Shown: positions 6,406 to 15,373, counted from the stretch's first letter. The stretch: 41,330 bases of DNA from Streptomyces sp. NRRL B-1347 (GCF_000720325.1 NZ_JOJM01000071.1:1-41330), one strand, 5' to 3'. Numbers and translations are program-made. Notes: generated from the letters alone by a model not told the origin.

Positions 6406-7644
6406 CTACAGGGCCTGCGCGGCGGGCTTCACCATGCCGCGGACCGTGCGGGACTTCACGAAGTCGCCCATGGCCGTCATCTCCCACTCGCCGGAGAACT
6501 GGCGGATGAGCTTGGCCATCATGACGCCGGTCTGCGCCTCCGCGTTCGTCAGGTCGAAGCGGACCAGCTCCTCGCCGGTGGCCGCGTCGATGAGGCGGCA
6601 GTAGGCCTTGGCGACCTCGGTGAACTTCTGGCCGGAGAACGAGTTCACCGTGAAGACCAGGCCGCTGACCTCCTGGGGGAGACGGCCGAGGTCCACCACG
6701 ATCACCTCGTCGTCACCGCCGCCCTCGCCCGTGAGGTTGTCGCCGGAGTGCTTGACGGAGCCGTGCAGGATCGACAGCTTGCCGAAGTAGCAGCTGTCGA
6801 TGTGGTTGCGCTGCGGGCCGTACGCGATGACCGAGGCGTCCAGGTCGATGTCCTTGCCGCGGAACGCGGGCTCCCAGCCGAGGCCCATCTTGACCTGGGA
6901 GAGCAGCGGGCGGCCGCCCTTGACCAGGGACACCGTCTGGTTCTTCTGGAGGCTGACGCGGCCCTTGTCCAGATTGATCTTCCCGGCGCCGGGGGCGGGG
7001 GCGGCCGGGGCCGCGGGGGCCTGCGGGGCGGCGGCCTGCGGGGCGGCGGCCTGCGGGGCGGCGGCGGGCGGCGGCGGGCCCTGGACCGGCGCGCCGGTCG
7101 GGGGCGCCATGGCGGGCGCGGCGGGCTGCGGGGGCGCGGCCGCCGGGGCCGGCTCCTCGACCGAGACGCCGAAGTCCGTCGCGATGCCCGCGAGGCCGTT
7201 CGCATAGCCCTGGCCGACCGCGCGGGCCTTCCAGGCGCCGTTGCGCAGATAGATCTCCACGATGACCAGGGCCGTCTCCGCGCCCAGCCGGGGCGGGGTG
7301 AAGGTGGCGAGGACCGAGCCGTCGTCCGCGTTGCGGATGGTGGCGGTGGGCTCTACGCCCTGGAAGGTCTGGCCGGCGGCGTCCGGGCTCGCCGTGACGA
7401 CGATCTTCTCGATGCCGGGCGGCACGGCGCCGGTGTCCACCGTGATCGCGTCCGGCGTGCTGCCGCCGCCGGAGCGGTACGTCACGCCGGGGCCCGTGGG
7501 CTGGTTGTAGAAGATGAAGTCGTCGTCGGAGCGCACCTTGCCGTCGGCGGTGAGCAGCAGGCCCGATACGTCTAGCCGCACGGGGGCGGAGACGTCCACG
7601 GCGACGCGGGTCGCGGCGAGCGGGATGTTCGAGCCGGGGGTCAT
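6406..7644 (-). CDS. TerD-family protein with two TerD domains
   Basis: A 412-residue protein. Residues about 1-170 form one TerD-like domain (SGLLLTADGKVRSDDDFIFYNQP). A Pro/Ala-rich linker follows (about 170-220), containing three AAAPQ repeats. A second TerD domain ends the protein (GLGWEP, DLDASVI, GDNLTGEGGGDDEVIVVDL). The acidic GDNLTGEG and DD residues are the family's Ca-binding signature. TerD proteins are cytoplasmic Ca-binding stress proteins linked to tellurite, phage or envelope stress; in Streptomyces many paralogues affect differentiation. ATG 7644 gives the usual TerD-like N-terminus; ATG 7653, nine bases upstream, is possible. No other ter genes lie nearby. Confidence 0.9.
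   Translation of the reverse strand: MTPGSNIPLAATRVAVDVSAPVRLDVSGLLLTADGKVRSDDDFIFYNQPTGPGVTYRSGGGSTPDAITVDTGAVPPGIEKIVVTASPDAAGQTFQGVEPTATIRNADDGSVLATFTPPRLGAETALVIVEIYLRNGAWKARAVGQGYANGLAGIATDFGVSVEEPAPAAAPPQPAAPAMAPPTGAPVQGPPPPAAAPQAAAPQAAAPQAPAAPAAPAPGAGKINLDKGRVSLQKNQTVSLVKGGRPLLSQVKMGLGWEPAFRGKDIDLDASVIAYGPQRNHIDSCYFGKLSILHGSVKHSGDNLTGEGGGDDEVIVVDLGRLPQEVSGLVFTVNSFSGQKFTEVAKAYCRLIDAATGEELVRFDLTNAEAQTGVMMAKLIRQFSGEWEMTAMGDFVKSRTVRGMVKPAAQAL
7021..7065 (-). repeat. Three 15-bp tandem repeats inside the TerD gene
   Basis: The unit CTGCGGGGCGGCGGC occurs three times without change. On the coding strand it specifies AAAPQ and forms the flexible linker between the two TerD domains. Repeat-length variation between strains would change linker length in steps of five residues. 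Confidence 0.9.
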
Positions 7645-7852
7645 AGCTGTCATGCCTGGGGTAACGAGCGGGGGGACTTTGCCGTTCCCTTACCCCGGTG
7701 CCTTTTCCGCCCACCCGAGTGACCCTCGCGGGGCGCCCCGCTGTGTCCGTCAGCACGCTCCGCGCGCGGGCGCCCCTTCCCGAACCAGGGGCCGCCGCCC
7801 CTGGCACCCCGCTTCATCGCGCTGGCGCGGTGCGGAGCGCCGGTGAACCCGC

Positions 7853-8842
7853 TCAGGGCAGCACCACGATCTTGCGGCCTTCGCCTGCCGCGAAGCGGGC
7901 CAGTGCCTGCGGGTAGTCCGTCAGGGGCACCCGATCGCTGATGAAGACGTCCGGGTCGAGGACCCCGCTCGCGAACAGTTCCGCGGCCCGCTCGTAGCTG
8001 TGCAGGACGGCCATCGAGCCGGTGATGGTGATCTCCTGGTTGTAGATGCGGTACGGGTCGACGGTGACGCGGGTCGCGTAGTCGGCGACGCCGAACTGGA
8101 GGAACGTGCCCGCCTTGGCGACCCGCCCGAGCCCGTCCTGGATCGCGGCCGCGTTGCCGGTCGCGTCGATGACGATGTCCCAGCCCTGGGGCCGGTCGAG
8201 GGCGTCGGCGCCGGTGGCGGTGCCGGTGACGCCGAGGCGCGCGGCCGTGGCGAGCCGGTCGGGGTTGAGGTCGACGACGTCCACGCTCGCCGCGCCGGTC
8301 CGCTTGGCCAGCTCCAGCATCATCAGGCCCATGGTCCCGGACCCGTAGATCAGCACGTGCGCGCCCAGCCGCGCACGCAGCACGTCGTAGCCGCGAACCG
8401 CGCAGGACAGGGGCTCGATGAGCGCCGCGTCCTCGGTGCGCACGTGCTCGGGCAGCCGTACGCAGTTGGCGACGGGGGCCACCGCGTACTGGGCGGCGCC
8501 CCCGGCCCGGGTGACGCCGATCGCCGCCCACCGCTCGCACAGGTTGTTGTGGCCGGTGCGGCAGTAGCGGCACTCGTAGCAGTAGAGGGAGGGGTCGACG
8601 GCGACGCGGTCGCCGGTCCGCAGCTCCGTGACGGCGTTGCCGACCGCCACCACCGTGCCCGCGAACTCGTGCCCCGGTACGACGGGCAGCGTCGGCGCGA
8701 ACTCGCCCTGGAGGATGTGCAGATCGGTTCCGCACAGGCCGCACGCGGCGACTTCGACGACGACGTCGCGCGGCCCGGGTACGGGGTCGGGCACCTCGCC
8801 GACCACAGCGGTGCCGACGGACTCGATGATGGCGGCCTTCAC
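7853..8842 (-). CDS. Zinc-dependent polyol (sorbitol/arabitol-type) dehydrogenase
   Basis: A 329-residue medium-chain dehydrogenase. Catalytic zinc ligands are visible as Cys37 (CGLCGTD), His58 and Glu59 (PGHEFAG). A four-Cys structural zinc loop follows (YCYECRYCRTGHNNLC). The Rossmann motif GSGTMGLMMLELAKR and VDLNPDR point to NAD(H). It probably oxidises the sugar alcohol imported by the upstream transporter to a ketose. The start is GTG 8842, overlapping the permease stop as GTGA, so translation is coupled. It is the last gene of a minus-strand operon (binding protein, two permeases, dehydrogenase). Sorbitol, mannitol and arabitol are all possible substrates. Confidence 0.88.
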   Translation of the reverse strand: MKAAIIESVGTAVVGEVPDPVPGPRDVVVEVAACGLCGTDLHILQGEFAPTLPVVPGHEFAGTVVAVGNAVTELRTGDRVAVDPSLYCYECRYCRTGHNNLCERWAAIGVTRAGGAAQYAVAPVANCVRLPEHVRTEDAALIEPLSCAVRGYDVLRARLGAHVLIYGSGTMGLMMLELAKRTGAASVDVVDLNPDRLATAARLGVTGTATGADALDRPQGWDIVIDATGNAAAIQDGLGRVAKAGTFLQFGVADYATRVTVDPYRIYNQEITITGSMAVLHSYERAAELFASGVLDPDVFISDRVPLTDYPQALARFAAGEGRKIVVLP

Positions 8843-9714
8843 TTGACGGCTCCCAACGACAGGCCCTGGACCAGTTTGTCCTGGGCGGCGAACCCCGCGG
8901 CGAGCACCGGCAGGGAGATGACGAGCGACGCGGCGCACACCTTCGCCAGGAACAGGCCCTGGCTGGTGATGAAGCCGGTCAGGAACACGGGTGCGGTCTG
9001 GGCGACGACGCCGGTGAGCACCCGGGCGAAGAGCAGTTCGTTCCAGCTGAAGATGAAGCAGATCAGGGCGGTCGCGGCGATGCCGGGCAGGGCGATGGGC
9101 GCGACGATCCGGGCCAGGACGGTGGGCAGGCGCGCCCCGTCCACCTGGGCGGCCTCGATGACGGCGACCGGCACCTCGGACAGGAACGACTGCATCATCC
9201 AGACGGCGATCGGCAGGTTCATCGAGGTGTAGAGCAGGACCAGGAGCCAGATGTTGTCGAGGAGGCCGGTGTTCTTCGCGAAGAGGTAGATCGGAAGGAG
9301 GCCCGCCACCACCGGCAGCATCTTCGTGGAGAGGAAGAAGAACAGGACGTCGGTCCACTTGCGGACCCGGCGGACGGACAGCGCGTACGCCGCGGGCAGC
9401 GCGAGGACCAGGACGAGCAGGGTGGACGCCGTCGACGCCACCAGGGAGTTGATCAGCGAGGGCCAGGGGCTCGCGCCGCCGCCGGCGCCGAAGAACTCGC
9501 GGTAGCCGTCCAGGGTGAGGGACGCGGCGAGCGAGGGCGGGTTGGTCGCCGCGTCCTCCTCGGAGTGGAAGGACGTCAGGGCCATCCAGGCGATCGGCAG
9601 GAAGAACACGATCCCGGCCAGCCAGGCGGCGAGACCCAGGCCGAGCCTCCTGGCGCGGACGGTGCGGTCCGTGCGGTCCGTACGGACCGGTCGGGGGGCG
9701 CGTGGGGCGGTCAT
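8839..9714 (-). CDS. Carbohydrate ABC transporter permease (MalG type)
   Basis: A 291-residue inner-membrane permease with six predicted helices. The binding-protein-dependent transport (EAA) loop is visible as EAAQVDGARLPTVLARIVAPIALPG, the contact site for the ATPase. The N-terminus is an Arg/Thr-rich tail (VRTDRTDRTVR) coded by a short tandem repeat near 9661-9690. The start is ATG 9714, overlapping the upstream permease stop by ATGA; its own stop overlaps the dehydrogenase GTG. It pairs with the preceding permease to form the heterodimeric channel of a polyol importer. Confidence 0.9.
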   Translation of the reverse strand: MTAPRAPRPVRTDRTDRTVRARRLGLGLAAWLAGIVFFLPIAWMALTSFHSEEDAATNPPSLAASLTLDGYREFFGAGGGASPWPSLINSLVASTASTLLVLVLALPAAYALSVRRVRKWTDVLFFFLSTKMLPVVAGLLPIYLFAKNTGLLDNIWLLVLLYTSMNLPIAVWMMQSFLSEVPVAVIEAAQVDGARLPTVLARIVAPIALPGIAATALICFIFSWNELLFARVLTGVVAQTAPVFLTGFITSQGLFLAKVCAASLVISLPVLAAGFAAQDKLVQGLSLGAVK

Positions 9715-10661
9715 GCGCGGGACACCTCCTCGCGGAACAGCGACGACACCACGCGCAGCGCGAAGGTCGCGATCACGATCGAGCCGATGACGACGAGTAC
9801 ACCGGCGGCGGACGCCAGGCCGTTCTCGTGGGCCTGGTAGAAGCTCTGGTAGACGGTGTAGGGCAGGTTCGCGGTGCCGAGGCCGCCGGAGGTGATCGTG
9901 AAGACGGCGTCGAAGTTCTGCACGATGTAGATCGAGCCGAGCAGGGCGCCGAGTTCGAGGTAGCGGCGCAGGTGGGGGAAGGTCAGATGGCGGAACACCT
10001 GCCAGTGGCCCGCGCCGTCCATGCGGGCCGCCTCGATGAGTTCGGGGTCGCGGCTCTGCAGCCCGGCCAGCAGGATCAGCATCATGAACGGCGTCCACTG
10101 CCAGATCAGGGCCAGTTCGACGGCGATGAGCGGGGTGTTGGAGATCCAGTCGGGCTGCGCCGCGCCGTCCCCGCCCAGCCCGTGCAGGACCCCGTTGAAC
10201 AGGCCGTACTCGGGGTTGTAGAGGACGTGCTTCCACAGCAGGGCGGCCGCGACGGGCACGAGCAGGAAGGGCGCGATGAGCAGGGTGCGGACCACGCCCC
10301 GGCCGCGGAACCTCCGGTTCAGGAGCAGGGCGAGCCCGAGTCCGATGACGAGGCTCGCGAGGACCACGGTCGCCGTGAGGACGATCGTGGTCAGCACGGA
10401 CTTGCGCAGGTCGGCGTCCGTGAGGACCTCTTGGTAGTTGGCGAGGCCGGTGAAGCTGCGCGCGTCGGGGTAGAGCGCGTTCCAGTCGAAGAACGAGATC
10501 ACCAGCGTGGCCACGAACGGCAGCTGGGTCACGGCGATCATGAAGATGAGGGCGGGGAGCAGCGGGGCCCGGGTGGCCCAGGCGCGCAGCCGGGGCGAGG
10601 GGCGCGGCGCGGAGGCGGGCACGCGCGGGCGCGTGCGGGCGGCTGTCGTCGTGGCGGTCAT
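9711..10661 (-). CDS. Carbohydrate ABC transporter permease (MalF type)
   Basis: A 316-residue membrane protein. A cytoplasmic Ala/Arg-rich N-terminus is followed by six helices, starting LLPALIFMIAVTQLPF. The EAA loop reads EAARMDGAGHWQVFRHLTFPHLR. The sequence FVATLVISFFDWNALYP after the first helix is typical of sugar-transporter MalF-type subunits. The start is ATG 10661, which overlaps the binding-protein stop (ATGA). It works with the second permease and the lipoprotein; no ATPase gene is present in the operon. Confidence 0.9.
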   Translation of the reverse strand: MTATTTAARTRPRVPASAPRPSPRLRAWATRAPLLPALIFMIAVTQLPFVATLVISFFDWNALYPDARSFTGLANYQEVLTDADLRKSVLTTIVLTATVVLASLVIGLGLALLLNRRFRGRGVVRTLLIAPFLLVPVAAALLWKHVLYNPEYGLFNGVLHGLGGDGAAQPDWISNTPLIAVELALIWQWTPFMMLILLAGLQSRDPELIEAARMDGAGHWQVFRHLTFPHLRRYLELGALLGSIYIVQNFDAVFTITSGGLGTANLPYTVYQSFYQAHENGLASAAGVLVVIGSIVIATFALRVVSSLFREEVSRA

Positions 10662-12028
10662 CGGCCCTCGTACTCCTCGGAGATCTTCTCGGCGAGGTCC
10701 TGGGCCCTGCCGAGGGCGGACTCGACGGAGGTGCGTCCGGCGATGGCCGCGCTGATCTCCTGCGAGACCTTCGTGCCGAGGTCGGTGAACTCGGGGATGC
10801 CGACGAACTGGATGCCGGGCGCGGGCCGGGGCTGCACGCCCGGGTCGCGCGGCCGGGCGCCCGCGATGGCGGCGCGCGTCACGCCCTGGAAGGCGGCCGC
10901 CTCCTTGCGGTAGCGCGGGTCGGCGTACGTGGAGGCGCGTTTGCCCGCGGGCACGTTGGACCAGCCGATCTTCTCGCCGACGAGTTCCTCGTACTGCTTG
11001 CCGGATGCCCAGGAGATGAACTTCCAGGCCTTGTCGTGGTTCCGGGACGCCTTCTGCAGGCCCCAGGCCCAGGTGTAGAGCCAGCCGGAGCTCTCGGTCC
11101 GCTCCACGGGCGCGGCCACGTAGCCGATCTTCCCCTTGACCGGTGACCTGGCGGACTCCAGGGAGCCCGCGGCGGCCGTGGCGTCGTACCACATGGCGGT
11201 CTTGCCCTGGGTGAGGTTGTTGAGGCACTCCGCGTACCCGGACTGTGCCGCCCCGGACTGTCCGTGCTCGCGTACGAGGTCCACGTAGAAGCGGGTGGCC
11301 CGCTCGAACGCGGGGGAGTCGAGGCGTGCCTTCCAGTCCTTGTCGAACCAGGTGCCGCCGAAGGTGTTCACGACGGTCGTCAGCGGCGCCATGACCTCGC
11401 CCCAGCCGGGCAGGCCGCGCAGGCAGATGCCCTTCATGCCGTCCCGGGCGCCGTCGGCCTTCGCGGCGAGGTCGGCGACCTGGCGCCAGGTGGGGCGCGC
11501 GGGCATGGTGAGCCCGGCCTCCTCGAAGACGTCCTTGCGGTACATCAGGAACGACGACTCGCCGTAGAAGGGCTCTCCGTAGAGCTTGCCGTCCTCGCCG
11601 GTGAGGGACTGGCGCATCGGCGGCAGGATGTCGTTCTGGTCGAAGGCGCGGTCCTTGCGCGCGTAGTCGCCGAGCTGGCGCAGCCAGCCGTTCCGCGCGT
11701 AGATGGGTATCTCGTAGTTGCTGAGCGTCGCCACGTCGTACTGGCCCGCCTGGTTGGCGAAGTCCTGGCTGATCTTGTCGCGGACGTCGTTCTCGGGCAG
11801 CACGGTGAAGTTGACCTCGATGCCCGTCTCCTCGGTGAAGTGGGCGGCCGTGAGCTTCTGCAACTCGACCATCTGAGGGTTGTTCACCATCAGGACGTTG
11901 ACGGCGTCGCCGCCGGATCCGGACCCGCCCGCGCCGGCCCAGCAGCCGGACAGCGTCGGGGCGAGCAGCACTCCGGCGGCGGCAGCGGCGAGCAGGGACC
12001 GCGGCCTCCGCCGGCTCTGGGTTCGCAT
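10658..12028 (-). CDS. Polyol-binding lipoprotein of ABC transporter
   Basis: A 456-residue extracellular solute-binding protein. The N-terminus is a lipoprotein signal with lipobox LSGC, Cys29 being the lipidated residue. The mature protein belongs to the family 1 sugar-binding proteins. The stretch NVLMVNNPQMVELQKLT ... GQYDVATLSNYEIPIYARNGWL resembles the sorbitol/mannitol-binding (SmoE/MtlE) group, which fits the polyol dehydrogenase at the operon's end. The start is ATG 12028 with AGGAG 7 nt upstream. First gene of the four-gene transport operon, 131 bp downstream of the DeoR gene. The exact ligand is inferred, not shown. Confidence 0.9.
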   Translation of the reverse strand: MRTQSRRRPRSLLAAAAAGVLLAPTLSGCWAGAGGSGSGGDAVNVLMVNNPQMVELQKLTAAHFTEETGIEVNFTVLPENDVRDKISQDFANQAGQYDVATLSNYEIPIYARNGWLRQLGDYARKDRAFDQNDILPPMRQSLTGEDGKLYGEPFYGESSFLMYRKDVFEEAGLTMPARPTWRQVADLAAKADGARDGMKGICLRGLPGWGEVMAPLTTVVNTFGGTWFDKDWKARLDSPAFERATRFYVDLVREHGQSGAAQSGYAECLNNLTQGKTAMWYDATAAAGSLESARSPVKGKIGYVAAPVERTESSGWLYTWAWGLQKASRNHDKAWKFISWASGKQYEELVGEKIGWSNVPAGKRASTYADPRYRKEAAAFQGVTRAAIAGARPRDPGVQPRPAPGIQFVGIPEFTDLGTKVSQEISAAIAGRTSVESALGRAQDLAEKISEEYEGR

Positions 12029-12159
12029 GAATCGCTCCTGGGATAAAGGGGGAGATATGGGGCATCGCGGGGCGTGCGGGGCCCGCGGGGGAGTGGGAGG
12101 TGCGCGGACGCCGCCCGGGGTGGCGCTCAGGAGTGGCCCGGACCTCGCCCGGGCACCGT

Positions 12160-12921
12160 TCAGACGCGGATGACCTGCGGTCCGAGGAGCGCGTAGCGGT
12201 GGGCTTCGGACGCGGGCAGGCGGGTGCTCGTGACGATGGCCTCCAGATCGCCGACGGAGGCGAACCTGCAGAAGCTCGCCGCCCCGAACTTGGTGTGCAC
12301 ACCCGCGAACACGGCCCGCCGGGACGCCCGCAGCGCCTGCGCCTTCACCTCGCTGACCGCCGGGTCGGGGGTGGTGAGCCCGTGCTCGCGGGAGATGCCG
12401 TTGGAGCCGATGAAGGCGAGGTCGATGACGAAGCCCGCCAGCATGCGGGTCGTCCAGTGGTCGACGGTCGCGAGGGTCCCGGGGCGGACCCGGCCGCCGA
12501 GCAGCAGCACGGTGACGTGGTCGGCGGTGGCGAGGGCGCTCGCCGTGGCGAGCGACGCGGTGATCACGGTCAGCTCGCGGTTCCTCGGCAGCGCCTCGGC
12601 GATCAGCTGCGGGGTGAACCCCTCGTCGACGAAGACGGTCTCGGCGTCGCCGAGCAGCTCGGCCGCGGCGGCCGCCACCCGCCGCTTCTCCGGCACGTGC
12701 ATGGTCGTGCGGAACGCGAGGGTGGTCTCGAAGCCCGAGCTCTCCACCGGGTAGGCGCCGCCGTGGGTGCGCCGGACCAGGCCGTGGTCCTCCAGGGCGC
12801 GCAGATCGCGGCGCACGGTCTCCTTCGCGACGCCCAGCTCGGCGGCGAGCGCGCTGACGTCGACGGATCCCGAGCTGCGGGCCGTGCTGACGATCTGCCG
12901 CTGGCGCTCCTCCGCCGTCAT
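12160..12921 (-). CDS. DeoR/GlpR-family transcriptional regulator
   Basis: A 253-residue regulator. The N-terminal helix-turn-helix covers about residues 1-57, with the DeoR signature VDVSALAAELGVAKETVRRDL. The C-terminal half is the DeoR sensor domain (phosphosugar-isomerase-like fold), including FVDEGFTP, LLGGRVRPG and FIGSNGIS. Members usually repress sugar or polyol catabolism and are released by a phosphorylated sugar. It is upstream of and co-directional with the polyol transport operon, so control of that operon and itself is the natural inference. The start is ATG 12921 with GAGGGGG six bases upstream. Confidence 0.9.
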   Translation of the reverse strand: MTAEERQRQIVSTARSSGSVDVSALAAELGVAKETVRRDLRALEDHGLVRRTHGGAYPVESSGFETTLAFRTTMHVPEKRRVAAAAAELLGDAETVFVDEGFTPQLIAEALPRNRELTVITASLATASALATADHVTVLLLGGRVRPGTLATVDHWTTRMLAGFVIDLAFIGSNGISREHGLTTPDPAVSEVKAQALRASRRAVFAGVHTKFGAASFCRFASVGDLEAIVTSTRLPASEAHRYALLGPQVIRV

Positions 12922-13091
12922 GGCGCCCCCTCTTCCCCTGGCTCGATCCGGGTGCCCGTTCGGGCCCTTGGGGTCGTTTCTACAGGGCGATCAGGGGGCT
13001 GGACAGGCGGAAAGCGGACTCGATGATGCCCGGATGTGCCCGTGCGGAGCGGCCCTGACCTGCGGCACGGGGGGCGTGGGTGCCCGTTCGC

Positions 13092-13123
13092 GGTGCGGGC
13101 GGCGTCCGTTCGCCGCCCGCACC
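13092..13123 (-). terminator. Terminator hairpin after the secreted esterase gene
   Basis: Perfect 13-bp arms GGTGCGGGCGGCG and CGCCGCCCGCACC with a 6-nt loop lie 12 bp beyond the stop of the minus-strand hydrolase gene. There is no T-run. Confidence 0.75.
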
Positions 13124-13134
13124 GGGTGTACGGA

Positions 13135-14364
13135 TCAGGGCTGGTGGAAGCTCACCTCCGGGTTGCCGGGGGTCGGGCCGTTCAGGAGCGGCCGCTCGAT
13201 GCCGCGCAGGTGCTGGTCGTAGAAGGCGGCGATGTAGGCGCGGGTGATCTCCGCGGCGCGCTTGCCGGAGATCGGCGCGTCGGGGTCGACGTCCCCGAGC
13301 TGCTGGAGCACGACCGGGGCGTCGGTGAAGGTGAAGTGCCCGGACCCGGCGACCGCGAGCCAGCGCTTCCAGCCGTCCATGAGCGGCCAGGCGCCTGCCC
13401 AGTCGTAGGGGTCGTCCGGTTGCGTGGTCTGCTGGGTGCCGAGCATCAGGAAGGGGCGGCCGCGCAGGCCTTCGGGCTTGATCTGGATGCCGCCGTCCAT
13501 GTTCATGCCCGCCCGCACCCGGCGGTCGGTGTTCATCAGGGCGATGGTGGCGGCGCCGCCGATGGAGTGGCCGCCCGACCCGATCCGCTCGGGGTCGATC
13601 ATCTTCGCGTGCCGCCAGGCGGACCCGGCCGCCTGGCCGGGGCTGCCGGAGCCGCCCGGCTTGTCGGCCTTGTCGGCCTTGCTGCCGACGAGGCGGTCCA
13701 GGACGTACGACAGGTCCTGCGCCCGGTTCTCGGTGATGCGCGGCCCCGGAACGTTCGTGTTCGGGTCGCAGCCCAGGCACGGCGGGACGCGGCCGCCCTC
13801 GAACTCCGCGCCCGCGGCCTCGTGGGCGTGGTCGACGGTCGCCACGACGTAGCCCCGGCTCGCCAGGTCCTCGGCGAGGTGGGTCAGGGTCGAGCGCGGC
13901 GCGGTGAAGCCGGGCGAGAGGAGCACGAGCGGGAACCGGCCACGGGCGGCGGGCGCCCCGGCGCGGGCGTAGGTGCGCGTCGAGCTGTAGGCGGCGGGCG
14001 GGACGGCGAGGTCGTAGTGCGCGATCAGGGCGCGGGCGGCCTTGAGCGACGTGTACGCGGTGGCGTGGCCGCCCTCTCCTCTCGCCGGGTAGTACATCGA
14101 CGCCATCAGCTCGCGCGGCTTCGACGGGTCCCACAGGTCCTTGCGGCTCTTGTCGACGAGGTGCAGGGTGTCGCGGCCCACGGCGTACTTGCCGGTGGGG
14201 CGCGGGAGTTCGGGCCGAGTGACGGGCGCGTCCGCGGTGGTGGTCCGGTCGGCGGCCCGCGGCGCGGCGAGCGCTCCCGACGCCGCCGCGAGCGGCAGGG
14301 CGAGGGCCAGCGCGAGCACGGTCGCGACAGCACGGCCGCGCGCGGTGTTCCGGGTCGTTGTCAT
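13135..14364 (-). CDS. Secreted alpha/beta hydrolase, PAF-acetylhydrolase-like
   Basis: A 409-residue exported hydrolase. The N-terminus is a Sec signal peptide (basic start, ALALALPLAAASGALA, cleavage near residue 34). The fold shows the oxyanion region PLVLLSPGF, the nucleophile Ser267 in GGHSIGG, and a late His in GSGHFTF. The spacing resembles platelet-activating-factor acetylhydrolase type II and related cutinase-like lipases. A low-complexity Lys/Ala/Asp and Gly/Ser stretch (about residues 230-250) interrupts the domain as a surface loop. CLGC in the middle may form a disulfide. The start is ATG 14364; no ribosome site is seen, and TAGCCT lies 8 nt upstream, so the mRNA may be leaderless. 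The natural ester substrate is unknown. Confidence 0.85.
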   Translation of the reverse strand: MTTTRNTARGRAVATVLALALALPLAAASGALAAPRAADRTTTADAPVTRPELPRPTGKYAVGRDTLHLVDKSRKDLWDPSKPRELMASMYYPARGEGGHATAYTSLKAARALIAHYDLAVPPAAYSSTRTYARAGAPAARGRFPLVLLSPGFTAPRSTLTHLAEDLASRGYVVATVDHAHEAAGAEFEGGRVPPCLGCDPNTNVPGPRITENRAQDLSYVLDRLVGSKADKADKPGGSGSPGQAAGSAWRHAKMIDPERIGSGGHSIGGAATIALMNTDRRVRAGMNMDGGIQIKPEGLRGRPFLMLGTQQTTQPDDPYDWAGAWPLMDGWKRWLAVAGSGHFTFTDAPVVLQQLGDVDPDAPISGKRAAEITRAYIAAFYDQHLRGIERPLLNGPTPGNPEVSFHQP

Positions 14365-14465
14365 GTCAAGTCAGGCTAGGGGGCGTGCTGTTCGCGCACG
14401 TCAGCCGACGGTCTGACCCGGGCGCGACCCCAGGCTGACGCGGGTCTCCCCTCCAGGGATGAGGC

Positions 14466-15275
14466 TCAATGCGGCCACACTGGCGGGTTCGTGCAGAAGC
14501 GGCCGCCGAGGTGGGCGTGGTCGGGGTTGGCGGGGTCGAGCTCCCCCTGCTCGGCGACGAGCTTCTCGGCGAACCGCTCGGAGTCGTCCAGGGGTGCGTA
14601 CCCGAGCGCCCGCGCGGGCTCCAGGTCCCACCACAGCCGGGTGTTGGCGGACGAGCCGTACACGACGGTGTGCCCGACGTCCGGGGCGGTGAGCGCCGCG
14701 TGGAAGAGCCGCGCGCCGTCGTCGGGGGACATCCACACCGACAGCATCCGGACGTCGACGGGCTCGGCGAAGCAGGCGCCGATCCGCACGGACACCGTCT
14801 GCACGCCGTGCTTGTCCCAGTAGAACTGGGCCAGGTCCTCGCCGAAGGACTTCGACAGGCCGTAGTGGGTGTCGGGGCGGCGCGGCGTGTCGACGGGGAT
14901 CAGCGGGTCCGCGCCGACGGGGCGCGGGGTGAAGCCCACCACGTGGTTGGAGGAGGCGAGGACGACGCGCGGCACGCCCTCCTCGCGCACCGCTTCGTAG
15001 AGGTGGTACGTGCCTTCGACGTTGGCCTTGAGGATCTTGTCGAAGGTGGACTCCAGGGAGATGCCCGCGAGGTGGAGCACCGCGTCCACGCCGCGCACGG
15101 CCTCGCGCAGCGCCGCCCGGTCGGCGAGGTCGACGGTGAGCGCGCCGGGCTCGCCCTCGACCGGGCGCAGGTCGAGCAGGCGCAGCTCGTAGCCGTACGC
15201 GGGCAGCAGGCCGCGCATCAGGGTGCCGAGACCGCCGGCGGCTCCGGTCAGCAGGACGGTGCGGGGAGCGGGCAT
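14466..15275 (-). CDS. udh: Uronate dehydrogenase
   Basis: A 269-residue extended-SDR enzyme. The NAD-binding motif is TGAAGGLG at residues 10-17, followed by LDLRP. Catalytic Ser/Tyr/Lys are visible in ASSNHVVGF and YGLSKSFGE. Length and these segments match uronate dehydrogenases, which oxidise glucuronate or galacturonate at C1 with NAD to the aldarolactone, the first step of the oxidative uronate route. The start is ATG 15275 with AAGGAG 8 nt upstream. It is divergent from the 5-keto-4-deoxyglucarate dehydratase gene, and the two promoters are near mirror images, so they are probably controlled together. A generic NAD-dependent epimerase is the alternative reading, but context makes it unlikely. 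Confidence 0.85.
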   Translation of the reverse strand: MPAPRTVLLTGAAGGLGTLMRGLLPAYGYELRLLDLRPVEGEPGALTVDLADRAALREAVRGVDAVLHLAGISLESTFDKILKANVEGTYHLYEAVREEGVPRVVLASSNHVVGFTPRPVGADPLIPVDTPRRPDTHYGLSKSFGEDLAQFYWDKHGVQTVSVRIGACFAEPVDVRMLSVWMSPDDGARLFHAALTAPDVGHTVVYGSSANTRLWWDLEPARALGYAPLDDSERFAEKLVAEQGELDPANPDHAHLGGRFCTNPPVWPH

Positions 15276-15373
15276 GCGGCGGTCTCCTTGGGGGCGAGGC
15301 GGCGGGGTGGGGTGGCGACGGGGTGGAACGGCGGGGCGGGGCGGGCCGCGCTTCGTGCGTACTCGTGTCCGGC

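Noticed and set aside
4763..6487. Minus-strand open frame of 574 codons opposite the PhoX gene
   Set aside because: Antisense shadow: the plus-strand frame has a Tat signal and family motifs, while this one has no recognisable domain and uses unlikely codons.
7853..9358. Reading the dehydrogenase as a 501-residue fusion starting at 9358
   Set aside because: The upstream part is an out-of-frame reading of the permease; GTG 8842 in a GTGA overlap gives the standard N-terminus of the family.
9661..9692. Tandem GTGCGGTCC words considered as a regulatory repeat
   Set aside because: They lie within the second permease's coding N-terminus and simply encode RTDRTDRT, so a coding explanation suffices.
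9711..12302. Single 863-residue protein spanning binding protein and permease
   Set aside because: The N-terminal part is the wrong frame of the lipoprotein gene; ATG 10661 overlapping its stop gives a normal MalF-type permease.
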